From: Leishmania mexicana MHOM/GT/2001/U1103
Taxonomy: Eukaryota; Euglenozoa; Kinetoplastea; Trypanosomatida; Trypanosomatidae
DNA length: 64,000 bases
Direction of reading: 5' to 3'
Assembly: GCF_000234665.1 (NCBI RefSeq)
Contig: NC_018327.1
Coordinates: forward strand, 604,443 to 668,442
Position 1 is the stretch's first letter. The number at the start of each line of letters is the position of its first letter. This document shows, piece after piece, positions 22,001 through 28,958 of this stretch. Below the pieces are notes generated by a model, which saw nothing but the letters and a program-made list of their open reading frames with translations, was not told the DNA's origin and made no database searches. The position numbers and the translations under genes were made by a program.

Positions 22001-22182
22001 CTTACGATGGCGTAGATGGGAGCACGCCACGCCACGTGCTGGCCGCGGTGGAGCTGTCCACCGAGGGTGTGCCGCGCGGGTGTGTGTCGGTCGACTGCGC
22101 TGTCGGATTCGAGAAGAAGTGGGTGACGGCACAGCGGGTGCAGTGGCAGGCCTTGCAGGCGTTCTTGAACAAGGTTTTGTGA
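13003..22182 (+). CDS. REV3: DNA polymerase zeta catalytic subunit
   Basis: Family B translesion DNA polymerase that extends past damaged bases and mismatches. The protein is 3,059 residues, near vertebrate REV3L in size and about twice the yeast enzyme, mostly because of Ser/Ala/Gly-rich inserts (about residues 380-1800 and 1910-2100). The N-terminal block containing CLHVHGVYPSLLLPQY matches the REV3 N-terminal domain. Polymerase motifs: A, DFRSLYPSI (19840); B, KMLANVTYGYTAAS (from about 20197); C, YGDTDS (20359). The exonuclease-like region (YDPDILISWDG, about 18571) lacks the usual proofreading acidic signature, as in REV3. At the C-terminus are cysteine pairs at 21574/21583 and 21763/21772 (zinc site) and 21859/21868 plus 22081/22096 (iron-sulfur site). 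The last two pairs are split by about 70 residues. Start chosen at the first ATG after the acceptor. Confidence 0.96.
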   Translation: MYMQVVSIEHSLERPHTALGDVALSPIFHRVSARCPVLHLFGYVHIPFDLTPTTGGISALVALAEFRHASSSAPENEVDCHAEVTAAATSHSLSRGSSEGGILRLNPATSLVGRLGGTPAPAQQEDASPSPKRVPCALDADGHRNTAATAGVVARHGNAPSSSSLPPCSTPHAATSAIGGDGDPLILTDGNLCSSVAWRGRYTQRRACLHVHGVYPSLLLPQYDRNISADQLAAQLEAVALRVLARQGTFVPNQQLVHNVRIVHRFNVYGYRPHAYAFYEVELIDPDLLPRVVDVLQNSTEVGGRQWQLYDAHYRYQTQFMVRWGVNGVAPFLLPSGLCHVRLPTVAELSENLPVLLASLEAVGRLQAPQHSRGDDSDGAKRELTDKDEEEHRQAAASSPQQSQALLLRRWRPDELGRATTAEVELDVAGADLLDHFSAMEEGEAKGAAAAARGRRRTVTAGDNLSYTRRIIRDYFREHGVSNAWRVADTIAMERHQQECAHVAAAESKGQERRCGYVMQIQRGDPVVRWLRHRMLEYLKERGEANAAVAAALAAPSAVSKTEEDGEVSTATCLASTGAAAASVRPFSSTASLVESPATLKDQRAIRQQLLAEYRQPGGATARARRDGHRRGATDAMTTRPYEDGHIVVPSSWAYVVDQESTIAGGEALYAGFSSESLQPSVEQGQIQAQQPAAVPENAAGQPIPSSSSYQSFFAELSATAYADVVAAPTQDLFTALAQSNAPSLPSQGDGPATSAAAGAVAIPRRSSISSKEASEADCRDMRPTVETTRELASNADVTLTCAVSNSMTAAAASRVGSSWSSWSSWSSAMSSSSTASLSSGRTSPDHGNSCMNGRGGVDPSFLGSSAAQARERAQGEPSLGALDAAAGVRETPTQRPKRPSVGRSPRISEGQGDNFAFDALDRIDGEAVRPSVGASHKDGSLPRLGSDTRSAGLDELAGAKNNHTPEGGRRGAGIAAAASPATLPPTRRLTCHGLREGDCIGFVRVRDVASCWRHGEVLAMARVAALTGETTELQWLLRLSETHFAAEEQALVRRGSWLRAQRPTAAANTAPSMRDHHSHFSGTARDVQLGEVVLSNVYDSVLTSVLEGDAQVAALSAPTQQLPARDIAVSAARTLDMGRIDLEVREADREESSVSRRPGRRRPLHDATAEVQVWRVLCFTDVAAYHSIEGPPDGWYRTHAGHPGCSPPPRLRVLCRYAYHVEARVLTSVCPGVFTPDVRKSAADGRPLPSSRRVSSRDGQHLEGVERRADATPAHRSSHACASSSHVLFTQPQPLLPLGDARAHSRAAAASLTSPSTPLSPPVEVPATPAKAPWLEASEDGCEETLLFPRSSTSTGSSRGGGRHASKRWDEAASACAAHSALLGLTPMSNRAPSQSPSEASDRPPSSSASVQPPQHAADAAPPPAVERLWRVSLARTPPPDFAVGCMGVLCGAQAVRHFAAHAFVSQKQARLRRRGASCTADGSHGTTIDAATVGAIEEADAAPQLRFSNEAADADGDGSEEPPVGATVRDGSTVSGARSGDTLVAARGRKATEVVVLSGASSCAHSSSAAPMASFMVSSLTASQSSSSSLDPVREVTASQRGFLDLLQAGRRIDEAGARMVLLQHRGQLGYIVDGMRRCCAVSASGREGLFLSRRGGGGSSGDLRVCVSAVTWPWTAATEVTPSDVALLPYRYEAVASFPAPSVSIAGASRSARVAPTAARATPTGRGVKQSLPLSVVSRRKSTSHVPGFPLSATQQPQHHLQCTLRVLYIEVLLHRLPGDASASTSEVLAVGLGQATTATNSAIAVRLFCVAAPIRCSAAHAPPLVGLTEAVQVVTVLDEAVLLARVRDEILAYDPDILISWDGVKYGLGCLALRYRAVLRRNLASDLSRVLQHHGYQRTNANRGSHSAAAASASGEDTGVDSGAAERACPSVAEEGPAEIGRGGAEASKLTAGSYHSGPPASHAAAPFTVRHGSSSGGGGEPVPSQESGQSATAMAARSSVLSSAASSASCGAPLMDLGEDGDDEDGGGTDDAGAKGGARGRRGSALAGHTVEYRGGRRMHWEDTGLRRNGQPPLLARPRAAVHLRTAASASTLPGPAAADQYAERFGANMHVVGRICTSLGKDLRKEIKMPSYSLPMVHVKLLGQPLPYFTDSYVSELFLTPQCTDAPGGGERHTALRYLASRVAAPHRIACKLRWFTRLLEFSRMYGILTKEVITRGSQFRVEATLLRFAHPLGYAMLSPSLSQVHRQPRIECIPLVMQPKSDLYRHDPVVVLDFRSLYPSIIIAYNLCYSTCLGIVQPHSHGRLGVLPRFRQSEAALAELLPDDGAQHDGVVFSPSGAMFVPPSTRVGLLPQMVQAVLDARFEVQAALKHIAVPSEDMTMQQRLQEQQLALKMLANVTYGYTAASYTGRMPCVDLAEAIVSLGRQTLERAMALIHSTPAWRAEVVYGDTDSLFVQLAGRTKADAFRIGQEMADAVTRSNPAPIRLQFEKVLLPCLLLVKKRYAGYMWSSPTQEAPTFLAKGIEVVRRDQCPATAQLTEQLLRLLLDGASATALRQSYYAAVERLQSGAANPLQCIFRRAVKLGRYKDSGDAHLPLAARLAFQQMEKDVTQTPYWGERLPYVVVRSTTAVNTLTDKVVHPERLLQVHDTHSLDATYYIVRHVNRTLDRMFYLVGISFARWYQAMPRRRTAHAALLNLPTFMAAQQQQQLQGGVPPDARGAAPLPFFSDTAGAPLSPRSRQMRLGQLASLMERLRHHHSSSGVLSALSGDEDPSGETVQVTEVADLTCPSTQEVIDVDQLTTQCSNRPSPSLADAAPPRLDCFLKPGRAASRPGRRRRWRTATLDSFYPRTLCVVCEEETVSLNDISRQQAVLMHVGVLGCGAAASGRRCSTVAYPLASTAPAAPLPLPHRLPPICTRCWSDPLSLYLRVQQQCRSMNRQMDALQGLCARCISGGGDAGDAAADEYKLAVADMEDMDAFCMSSTLTRRRNSPGHAYDGVDGSTPRHVLAAVELSTEGVPRGCVSVDCAVGFEKKWVTAQRVQWQALQAFLNKVL

Positions 22183-22790
22183 GTAAGGGGGCCGTGGCTG
22201 CGAGCGATGAACCGCTTCCGCTGGCGCCAGGGTGCGCGCGGGTAGCACGATGGCTGACGACGTTGCCTCCGCTTTGCATCCTCAGCACGCACAGAAACTG
22301 TAGAATGCGCCGAGAGAGAGAGAGAGGCAGGAGGCGGATGTCGCACTGGTGGAGCGACCTTAGCGCAGGTCTTGTGCTCGCCCGCCTGCGGAGTGTCTCT
22401 GTATCTATGCGGTACATGGGTGCATGCTGCCGCCGTGTTTCAGGCGTCTCTGGAGGAGCGAGAGTGTCTTGGACCGGGTGCGCGCGGGCAATCCCGACCC
22501 GCTTCACCGCCACCTCCCTCTCGCCCGGACCACCGCACATGCACCCGCGCGCATGCCGGGTTTATCTGTGTCGCCTTTTTTTTCATGTCGTTGCCTCCGT
22601 TCCCTCCCTCCCTCCTTCCCGTTGTTCTTGGCTCTGCATCGCTCACCCACGCCCCCCTCCCCCTTCCCCCATTGCCGCCACGCCATTGGACTCGTGTCGC
22701 TCGCCCGCCTCGCCCTTCACTTATCTCTACACACGCACACGCACACAGCATCATTCTATCTGCGTCGGTACGCCGCGCAAGGCCGACGAC
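22183..22790 (+). other. Spacer after REV3
   Basis: CT-rich sequence with a GA repeat (22311-22326) and a dense pyrimidine block (about 22590-22680) suited to trans-splicing of the next gene. The frame of the next gene stays open through this region back into REV3, but the residue composition is not protein-like. Confidence 0.55.
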
Positions 22791-25094
22791 ATGCTCCAGT
22801 CACGCACACCCGGCAGGTGGTGTGTCGCACGCCGGTATGCATGCTTCAATGCGGCCATCACCTGCAGTTCGCCCTTGGAGTCGTCGACCCTGTCCACCTC
22901 GGCGACGCGCTTTTCAGGCCAGGCTTCAGCATTGCTATCCGTCGTTGGACCACGTGGGAGCAGCGCTGGTCGCCACAACACGTCCCATACTTCTACACTG
23001 CGGGAGTCGGTGCGACGCTGCCACACCAAAGCCACCGTCACCACGATGACGACCTCCAGCAGCATTGCCCCCTTCGACTCGGCGTCATTCCTATCCACGC
23101 TCTTGGAGCCTGACAGGACGGTTTTGCTGGAGGACACGACGCGCACCTACGCGACTATGGACGTGGTGGAGCGGTGTGACGTGTACGATCCGCGTGTGCC
23201 GAACGTCACGTCATCGCCGCGACCCACGACGGGGGACAGTGCGGCGCAGGCGGAGCTGGACGACGAGTCCGCCGATGGGGCGACAACGGCACCTGCGTAC
23301 CCGCTACGTGCCGCGCACGCTCAGGGGCGGCTATGGTCGCACTTTGTGGGTGCCCAAGAGACGGCGGCGCCGAGGGGCCTGAACGAGGGTGCCGCCGAGC
23401 CGCCAGCGTGGTTTGTGCAGCTCTGCAGGGATTTGTACTTCCGCACCGACAGCGGAGCGGCAGACAAGCGAGTCGCCGACAACTTTGACGTCATCGCCCA
23501 GGCAAGCGATCCGCTGGCCGACCAGGCGGCAGCTGGGGCGGCGCCGCCACCACTGCCTGCTAGCACCTCTTCTGCCTTCACGCGGGCTCAGCGCGCTGAC
23601 GACTCTGTGGAGGTGGATCCGTACGTTTGGCTGCCCTTCGACCTGCTTGACGTGAAGGACTACAACGTGGGGCCGTACGAGTTTCCGCCCGCCGCGACAT
23701 ACACGGTGGAGCAGCAGGTGAAGCTGTGCCTTGGGCAGCGGCACAAGGAGTACGTGCACTTCTGCAACACCTACTGCTTCCCTGAGCGCTGGCAGATGCC
23801 GACCTCGATAGGCACGCAGCCGGCGCGACTGCTGGTCGACCCGTCGTGTCCCACGCCGGTGGTCTTTCTACAGCTCTCTCATGACTTTCCGCCTGCGATG
23901 TGGCTGCCCATGAAGCCCTCCGTGGCTGCCATCCGCGGTGTCCTCAGTAGTTTCGCGACCCAGGCTTTCCTGCACCGCGAAGAGCAGCACGCTGTGTTCG
24001 CCCACCGGTACGAGGCGGTGAAGCGGATCATGGAGTTGCAGCAGCTGCCCACCACGCAGGAGGGCGATGTGCTGCGCTTCATGGCGTACGAGGCACGTAA
24101 CACCCCGTACCTCGATGCCCCGCTGCGCGAGTACCCGAACCAGCAGGAGTTTTTTCTCGGTGAGTACGACGACCCGGAGCGGCTGCTCGAGCACTTCGAC
24201 CTCTGCCCATTCGTCTTCGCCATCTCTCATCTCCGTACAGTGACGGACCTACACGCCGAGCACATGACGCCGACGATCGAGGGGGCCGGCGTAGCGCCGT
24301 CCCTCTTCCGCTGCATCTTCTCGAAGGCCCTGATCCAGATCTCCGTGCACCTCTCGGCGGAGGTGAAGCTGCCACCGCAGGACCCAGAGGCGTTCCACTT
24401 TATGTGGAAGGACTCCCAGGTGGTGCCCAAGATGAAGATCCCCGTCTTCGCGCGAGTGTCGTGGCCGGAGAACCGCAACCTCTGCGGCGGTGGCCTTCTG
24501 GCGCGCCGCTTCAACAAGCTCTTCAGCACCGAGTTCGCCTCTGATACGCCGGTGGACGCTATCCTCAGTGTTTACTACGTGATGCAGTGGGCGCAGCGGG
24601 CGCAGGACCTGCTGGGTGTGCGTGGCATGCGGCAGCGCGTGGCGGAGCTGGAGGCTGCGGCTCACCTTCCCGAGCCGGCGAAGCTGTACCCCGGCACCCG
24701 CGAGATCCCCAACCCGGAATACACGGCCCAGGAGCGGCTGGGAATGCACATCCAGTACTTGAGCCACCTGGGCGATCCGCAGGTGCTGGAGACCATCCAG
24801 GCGCTGCTGCCGACGGCGCCCGCGCCGGTGCGGATGGGCTGCGCCAAGGCGGCACTGATTGCCGGAGACCGGGAACTCTTTCGCCGCATCGTCTCCAGCG
24901 AGCCGCCGGGCCGAATGCAGCACTACATGACGAAGCTTGTTGTGAAGCGAAAGACGCGTGACCTTGTCGACCCAGAGCCGCGCCTGCTGGAGGATCAGTA
25001 TGAATTTGCCGCCCCGCTGTGGACGAAGCGGGGGACGCGCATTGACCGCAACACGCTGGAGGGTGCTGTAGATGCAGCTCGGCTGCTGCGGTAG
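22791..25094 (+). CDS. Conserved-looking protein of unknown function, predicted mitochondrial
   Basis: A 767-residue protein I do not recognise. From the chosen ATG (22791) the first 80 or so residues are rich in Arg, Ser, Thr and Ala and nearly free of acidic residues, which is typical of a mitochondrial presequence. The next in-frame ATG worth considering is 23046. The body (from about 23600) is well-composed globular sequence, with FCNTYCFPERW (about 23760-23792), an MWLPMKPS segment (about 23899) and a helical C-terminus that might form short repeats (about 24740-24900). I see no membrane segment and no enzyme motif. A kinetoplastid-specific mitochondrial role, such as ribosome assembly or RNA processing, is a guess from targeting only. 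Confidence 0.8.
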   Translation: MLQSRTPGRWCVARRYACFNAAITCSSPLESSTLSTSATRFSGQASALLSVVGPRGSSAGRHNTSHTSTLRESVRRCHTKATVTTMTTSSSIAPFDSASFLSTLLEPDRTVLLEDTTRTYATMDVVERCDVYDPRVPNVTSSPRPTTGDSAAQAELDDESADGATTAPAYPLRAAHAQGRLWSHFVGAQETAAPRGLNEGAAEPPAWFVQLCRDLYFRTDSGAADKRVADNFDVIAQASDPLADQAAAGAAPPPLPASTSSAFTRAQRADDSVEVDPYVWLPFDLLDVKDYNVGPYEFPPAATYTVEQQVKLCLGQRHKEYVHFCNTYCFPERWQMPTSIGTQPARLLVDPSCPTPVVFLQLSHDFPPAMWLPMKPSVAAIRGVLSSFATQAFLHREEQHAVFAHRYEAVKRIMELQQLPTTQEGDVLRFMAYEARNTPYLDAPLREYPNQQEFFLGEYDDPERLLEHFDLCPFVFAISHLRTVTDLHAEHMTPTIEGAGVAPSLFRCIFSKALIQISVHLSAEVKLPPQDPEAFHFMWKDSQVVPKMKIPVFARVSWPENRNLCGGGLLARRFNKLFSTEFASDTPVDAILSVYYVMQWAQRAQDLLGVRGMRQRVAELEAAAHLPEPAKLYPGTREIPNPEYTAQERLGMHIQYLSHLGDPQVLETIQALLPTAPAPVRMGCAKAALIAGDRELFRRIVSSEPPGRMQHYMTKLVVKRKTRDLVDPEPRLLEDQYEFAAPLWTKRGTRIDRNTLEGAVDAARLLR

Positions 25095-25989
25095 TAGGGC
25101 CGCCCCTCAACTCGGAGCCATCGCGCTTCGGTGCACCCAACCACCCCTTTCCCCTTATAACAGAGCAAGAGAAGGCGCCCGCGGAGGCAAGCCCTTTAAG
25201 TGAGTAACGGTACCTACCCTTCATGCGCGCCGCGACGAGACAGACACGGAAGCCACGGTGTGCTGCTCGAACGCCTCGAGAAGGGCGGGGCGGGGGGCGG
25301 GCTGGAAGGGGCACGCATGAAGGGGATGCGAAGTGAAATAAATGAAAAGGGAAGCACGGGCCGAGCACGCGGACGTCGTACTGCTTCACGCGTTGGCCAC
25401 TTGTACCCCCCTACCTCCCCCTGACACACAACTACACACTGTGCACGCCAATGTGAGCGCGTGTTCGGTGACCTGGCGAGGCAGTCGAGCGGGCTGGTTT
25501 CTGCGCACACAAGCAAGCTCATCCTACGTGCGTACGTGCGTGAGTCTCTTGCGACGCTGACTGGCTCGGTCCTTCGCTGTCTATTCACCGCTATCACCCG
25601 CCCGCTTCGTCCCTTGCCTGTCGCTCTTCCCTCTCCGTCCTCTTCCTCTCTCGCCCAAACACCCGACCCACCGATGGCAATGATCCCGTCGCGCACATGC
25701 GCCCACACACACGCGTCTGTCGCCGCTTACACTCTTGCTCATGAGCGCAGGTACACGCACACAGCCGCAGCAACAGCAGCACCAGCAGTGACACCCCTTT
25801 CAGCCCGCCTGCCACCCCTGGAGCCCACACTCGCTTCTCCTCTGTTCTGCCCTTTCGTGCCTCGCCTTGCCGTCCTCCTCGTCAAGATCGTCAAGTGCGC
25901 CAGTGCGGTGGACGACACATCGCTTTCTGTGTCGCTGTATCGCCGCTCTCCTCCTCCCTCTCCGTACTCGACGGCATCTCGCATCTTGG
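25095..25989 (+). other. Spacer upstream of ELP3
   Basis: No gene seen. The second half is CT-rich (about 25610-25660 and 25920-25970) and probably carries the ELP3 splice signals. No AG lies in the last 30 bases before the ATG, so the acceptor is likely at or before about 25903. Confidence 0.5.
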
Positions 25990-28098
25990 ATGTCCGACGG
26001 CGCCGACATCGACGAGGCAGCCCGCAAGCGCTTGCGGGCGGAGGCTCCGTTCACCTCTCCTCCTCCTCCTGCAGCATCACTTCTCCCCTGTGACGCATCG
26101 CGCAACGGTGAGTCGGCAGTGGCGGCCGCCCACAACCTGGTGGCCCCGGCGGGCCCTCACAAGGAGGGCAGCGTTGCATCGACGTTACATGTAAGCTCCA
26201 AGGAGGCCCGCTTCGAGGGCCGCTGCATGCCGCCGTCCTTCCACTCGCTTCTGGGGGAGTACGAGGTGCCGGAGGAGGCGAAGGATGTGGAAGACCTCGT
26301 GGGTGGCCACGAGGACTTCAGCGACCTCCCCGAGGCCCGCCGCGAGGCGCTCCTGCAGTCCGTGCGCACTCTGGTAAAGAAGGCAGCGGGGGCCAGCTCC
26401 GCGGAGCAGCTCGAGCACCTGCGCGTGAAGGCGTCGCGCCTGCACGGCTTCAAGGACACGGCGCGCAAGTCGGAGCTGACGGCGGCATACAGGCAGCTCG
26501 TCCGCGAAGGCGCCATTGGCGAGAACGCCGTCGTCGAGGCGCTGCTAATTCGCAAGAAAGGAAAGTCTCACAGCGGAGTGCTCGTGGTGACGGTGTTCAT
26601 GGGCCCTGGCGAGTTCAGCTGCCCCAAGGACTGTCACTACTGCCCCAACCAGCCCGGCATCGCCCGCAGCTACTTGCTGAAGGAGCCGGGGGTGCTGCGC
26701 GGCTTCCGCAACGGCTGGGATCCCATCAGCCAGCTCTACGACCGCGCCAGCGCGCTGGAGAACAACGGGCATGTTGTGGACAAGATCGAGCTCATCATCC
26801 TTGGCGGCACCTTCTCCTTCTACCCTCAGCGCTACGCCGAGGAGTTTATGACGGCATCCTTTTACGCCGCTAACACGTACTACGACTCGGCGCCGCTGCG
26901 GCCAATGCGCAGCTTGGCGGAGGAGCTGACGCTGAACGAGGACGCGCGGTGCCGCATCATCGGCATCACGGTAGAGACGCGGCCCGACTACATTAGCGCA
27001 CGCGAGCTGCGCCGCTTTCGCTCCCTCGGCGTAACACGCGTGCAGCTCGGCATCCAGCACCTTGACGATGACATCTTGAACATCATCAATCGCGACTGCC
27101 CCACGGCGAAGACAGTCGTCGCGATCCGGCGGCTGCTGGACGCCGGATTCAAGGTGGATGCGCACTGGATGCCTGACCTGCCAGGGAGCAGTTTTGAGAA
27201 GGACATGGAGCTCTTCGAGACGCTCTTCTCAGCTGAGAACGAGTTGTTCCAGGTGGACCAATGGAAGGTGTACCCCACCGCCACGGTGCCCTTCACCACA
27301 ATCAGCGAGTGGTACGCGCAGGGTAAATACAAGCCCTATGCGGAGCTGGATAACGGTGCCTACATGGTGAAGCTGCTGGTCTACATTATGGAGCACTGCC
27401 CGTACCGCATCCGGCTCAACCGCATTATCCGCGATATCCCGACGACGTACATCATGGGAGGGGAGAAGCGGTGCAACCTGCGCCAGGTGATCGAGGCTGA
27501 GATGCGCGCACGCCACATCCGATGCAAGGACATCCGCGAGCGCGAATGCAAGGGAAACCCCGTCGACCGGGCCAACACCCACCTCTTCACGGACGAGTTC
27601 CGCGCCAGCGAGGGGACGGAGTTCTACCTGTCCGTGGAGAACAAAGATCGCACGCAGCTGTACGGCCATCTCCGCCTGCGACTGCGCGACGACGCTTCAC
27701 GGGAGGAGAGCAACATCCTGCCGGTGCTCCGGGGCTGTGCTCTCATTCGCGAGCTGCACACGTACGGCAAGCTCATCGCCGTCAGCCAGCAGAACACCGG
27801 GCGCGAGACGCAGCACGTTGGGGTCGGGACGCAACTTATGCGGGAGGCTGAGCGCATCGCCAAGGAGCGCGGCTACCACCGCATGGCCGTGATTGCCGGC
27901 GTCGGAGTGCGCCGCTACTACGCAAAACTCGGCTATCGACTCGAGGACACGTACATGGTGAAGGAGCTGGATGAACAGGCGAGCACCATCACGGAGGATC
28001 AGGTGGTGCAGGACGACGACAACGAGAACTCAGCCTACAGCAGCTTCCTGAGCACCATCAAGTCCTTCTTTGGTCTCCAGAAGACAACAGCCAGGTGA
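25990..28098 (+). CDS. ELP3: Elongator complex protein 3 (radical SAM / GNAT tRNA acetyltransferase)
   Basis: Catalytic subunit of Elongator. It uses a radical SAM domain and an acetyltransferase domain to build the cm5 group on wobble uridine of tRNA. The 702-residue protein has a low-complexity N-terminal extension of about 70 residues, then the ELP3 N-terminal domain. The radical SAM cysteines follow as C-x3-C-x2-C (CPKDCHYC, codons at 26620, 26632 and 26641), then the barrel. A C-terminal GNAT domain has the acetyl-CoA loop HVGVGTQL (27814-27837) and a VRRYYAKLGY end. After the GNAT domain is an acidic then amphipathic tail of about 40 residues, absent from typical ELP3 of about 550 residues. 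Trypanosomes carry two ELP3-like genes, and I cannot say which this is. Start is the first in-frame ATG; upstream open frame is not protein-like. Confidence 0.95.
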   Translation: MSDGADIDEAARKRLRAEAPFTSPPPPAASLLPCDASRNGESAVAAAHNLVAPAGPHKEGSVASTLHVSSKEARFEGRCMPPSFHSLLGEYEVPEEAKDVEDLVGGHEDFSDLPEARREALLQSVRTLVKKAAGASSAEQLEHLRVKASRLHGFKDTARKSELTAAYRQLVREGAIGENAVVEALLIRKKGKSHSGVLVVTVFMGPGEFSCPKDCHYCPNQPGIARSYLLKEPGVLRGFRNGWDPISQLYDRASALENNGHVVDKIELIILGGTFSFYPQRYAEEFMTASFYAANTYYDSAPLRPMRSLAEELTLNEDARCRIIGITVETRPDYISARELRRFRSLGVTRVQLGIQHLDDDILNIINRDCPTAKTVVAIRRLLDAGFKVDAHWMPDLPGSSFEKDMELFETLFSAENELFQVDQWKVYPTATVPFTTISEWYAQGKYKPYAELDNGAYMVKLLVYIMEHCPYRIRLNRIIRDIPTTYIMGGEKRCNLRQVIEAEMRARHIRCKDIRERECKGNPVDRANTHLFTDEFRASEGTEFYLSVENKDRTQLYGHLRLRLRDDASREESNILPVLRGCALIRELHTYGKLIAVSQQNTGRETQHVGVGTQLMREAERIAKERGYHRMAVIAGVGVRRYYAKLGYRLEDTYMVKELDEQASTITEDQVVQDDDNENSAYSSFLSTIKSFFGLQKTTAR

Positions 28099-28958
28099 GA
28101 AGAATCCGCGTAAGCTAGAGGGGAGGGCAGTGACTGCGCCACTGCCAACGCCGGGCTTCCCTCTCTCGCCTCTGCCTGTTTACTTGCCTTGCCCGACTCT
28201 GCTGATATGGTGGCTTATGTAGCGCGCACTGTCACGAGTGTCTCTGCAACCCCGGCTGCTGTGCCGCCCTTCTCTCTCTAGCGGTTGCCCTGCAGTTCAG
28301 TCGTCCACCCTCCCCTCCGCACGTCTGCGAGCAGGCGTGCTCGCGCTGTCGCCTCTTGTCTCTACCTTTGTGCCTTCTGTCATCTTCTCCGACTGTGCCA
28401 GATGGGGGCGGCCCATCGTCGAGTAAGCGGTGTCATGCCGCTAACACTGAAGAAGTGCACAAAAAGGTGTGCTCTGCGAAATTTGACGGTCGAGGCGCTC
28501 TCACTCGCTTCGCTGCTTCCGCTTCGCTATCCTCTCCGCTCGCACATCACGGCAGCCGCGCCCGATCTTGCGAGTGTCCATGTGTGGTATATCCGTGCTT
28601 GTGGGTCTTTGCCGTCCACTTCTTGTTTTTACTGCACGCACGCGCAGGCGGCTACCCCATGTTGCCGTGTTGGCCTACAGCGCATCAACAAGCCTTTTCT
28701 CCTTCTCCCTCTCCCCATCGTCATCCGCCGTGCCGCTCAGCCCGGCCGCTATCGCTTGGGGCCTCGCCTACACACGAGGCCCTTTCTCCCTACCTTGGTC
28801 CCACGACTTGTCCTCACCGCAACGCAGCCTTCCGCCCCACTCCTCTGGCAAGCCCTCGCAGCAGCCATCGCACACGCACCCGCACACACGCACCACGCAC
28901 ACACAGGACGACAGCGGCGAGAAAATTTAAAAAACAACAAAACGAAGCGACAGGCGGC
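28099..28958 (+). other. Spacer after ELP3
   Basis: No gene seen. CT-rich stretches (about 28240-28320 and 28690-28725) precede a short A-rich patch (28921-28943) just before the next ATG. Confidence 0.5.

Noticed and set aside
22080..22790. N-terminal extension of the unknown mitochondrial protein back into REV3
   Set aside because: Would overlap the REV3 end, and translates CT-rich splice sequence; start placed at 22791.
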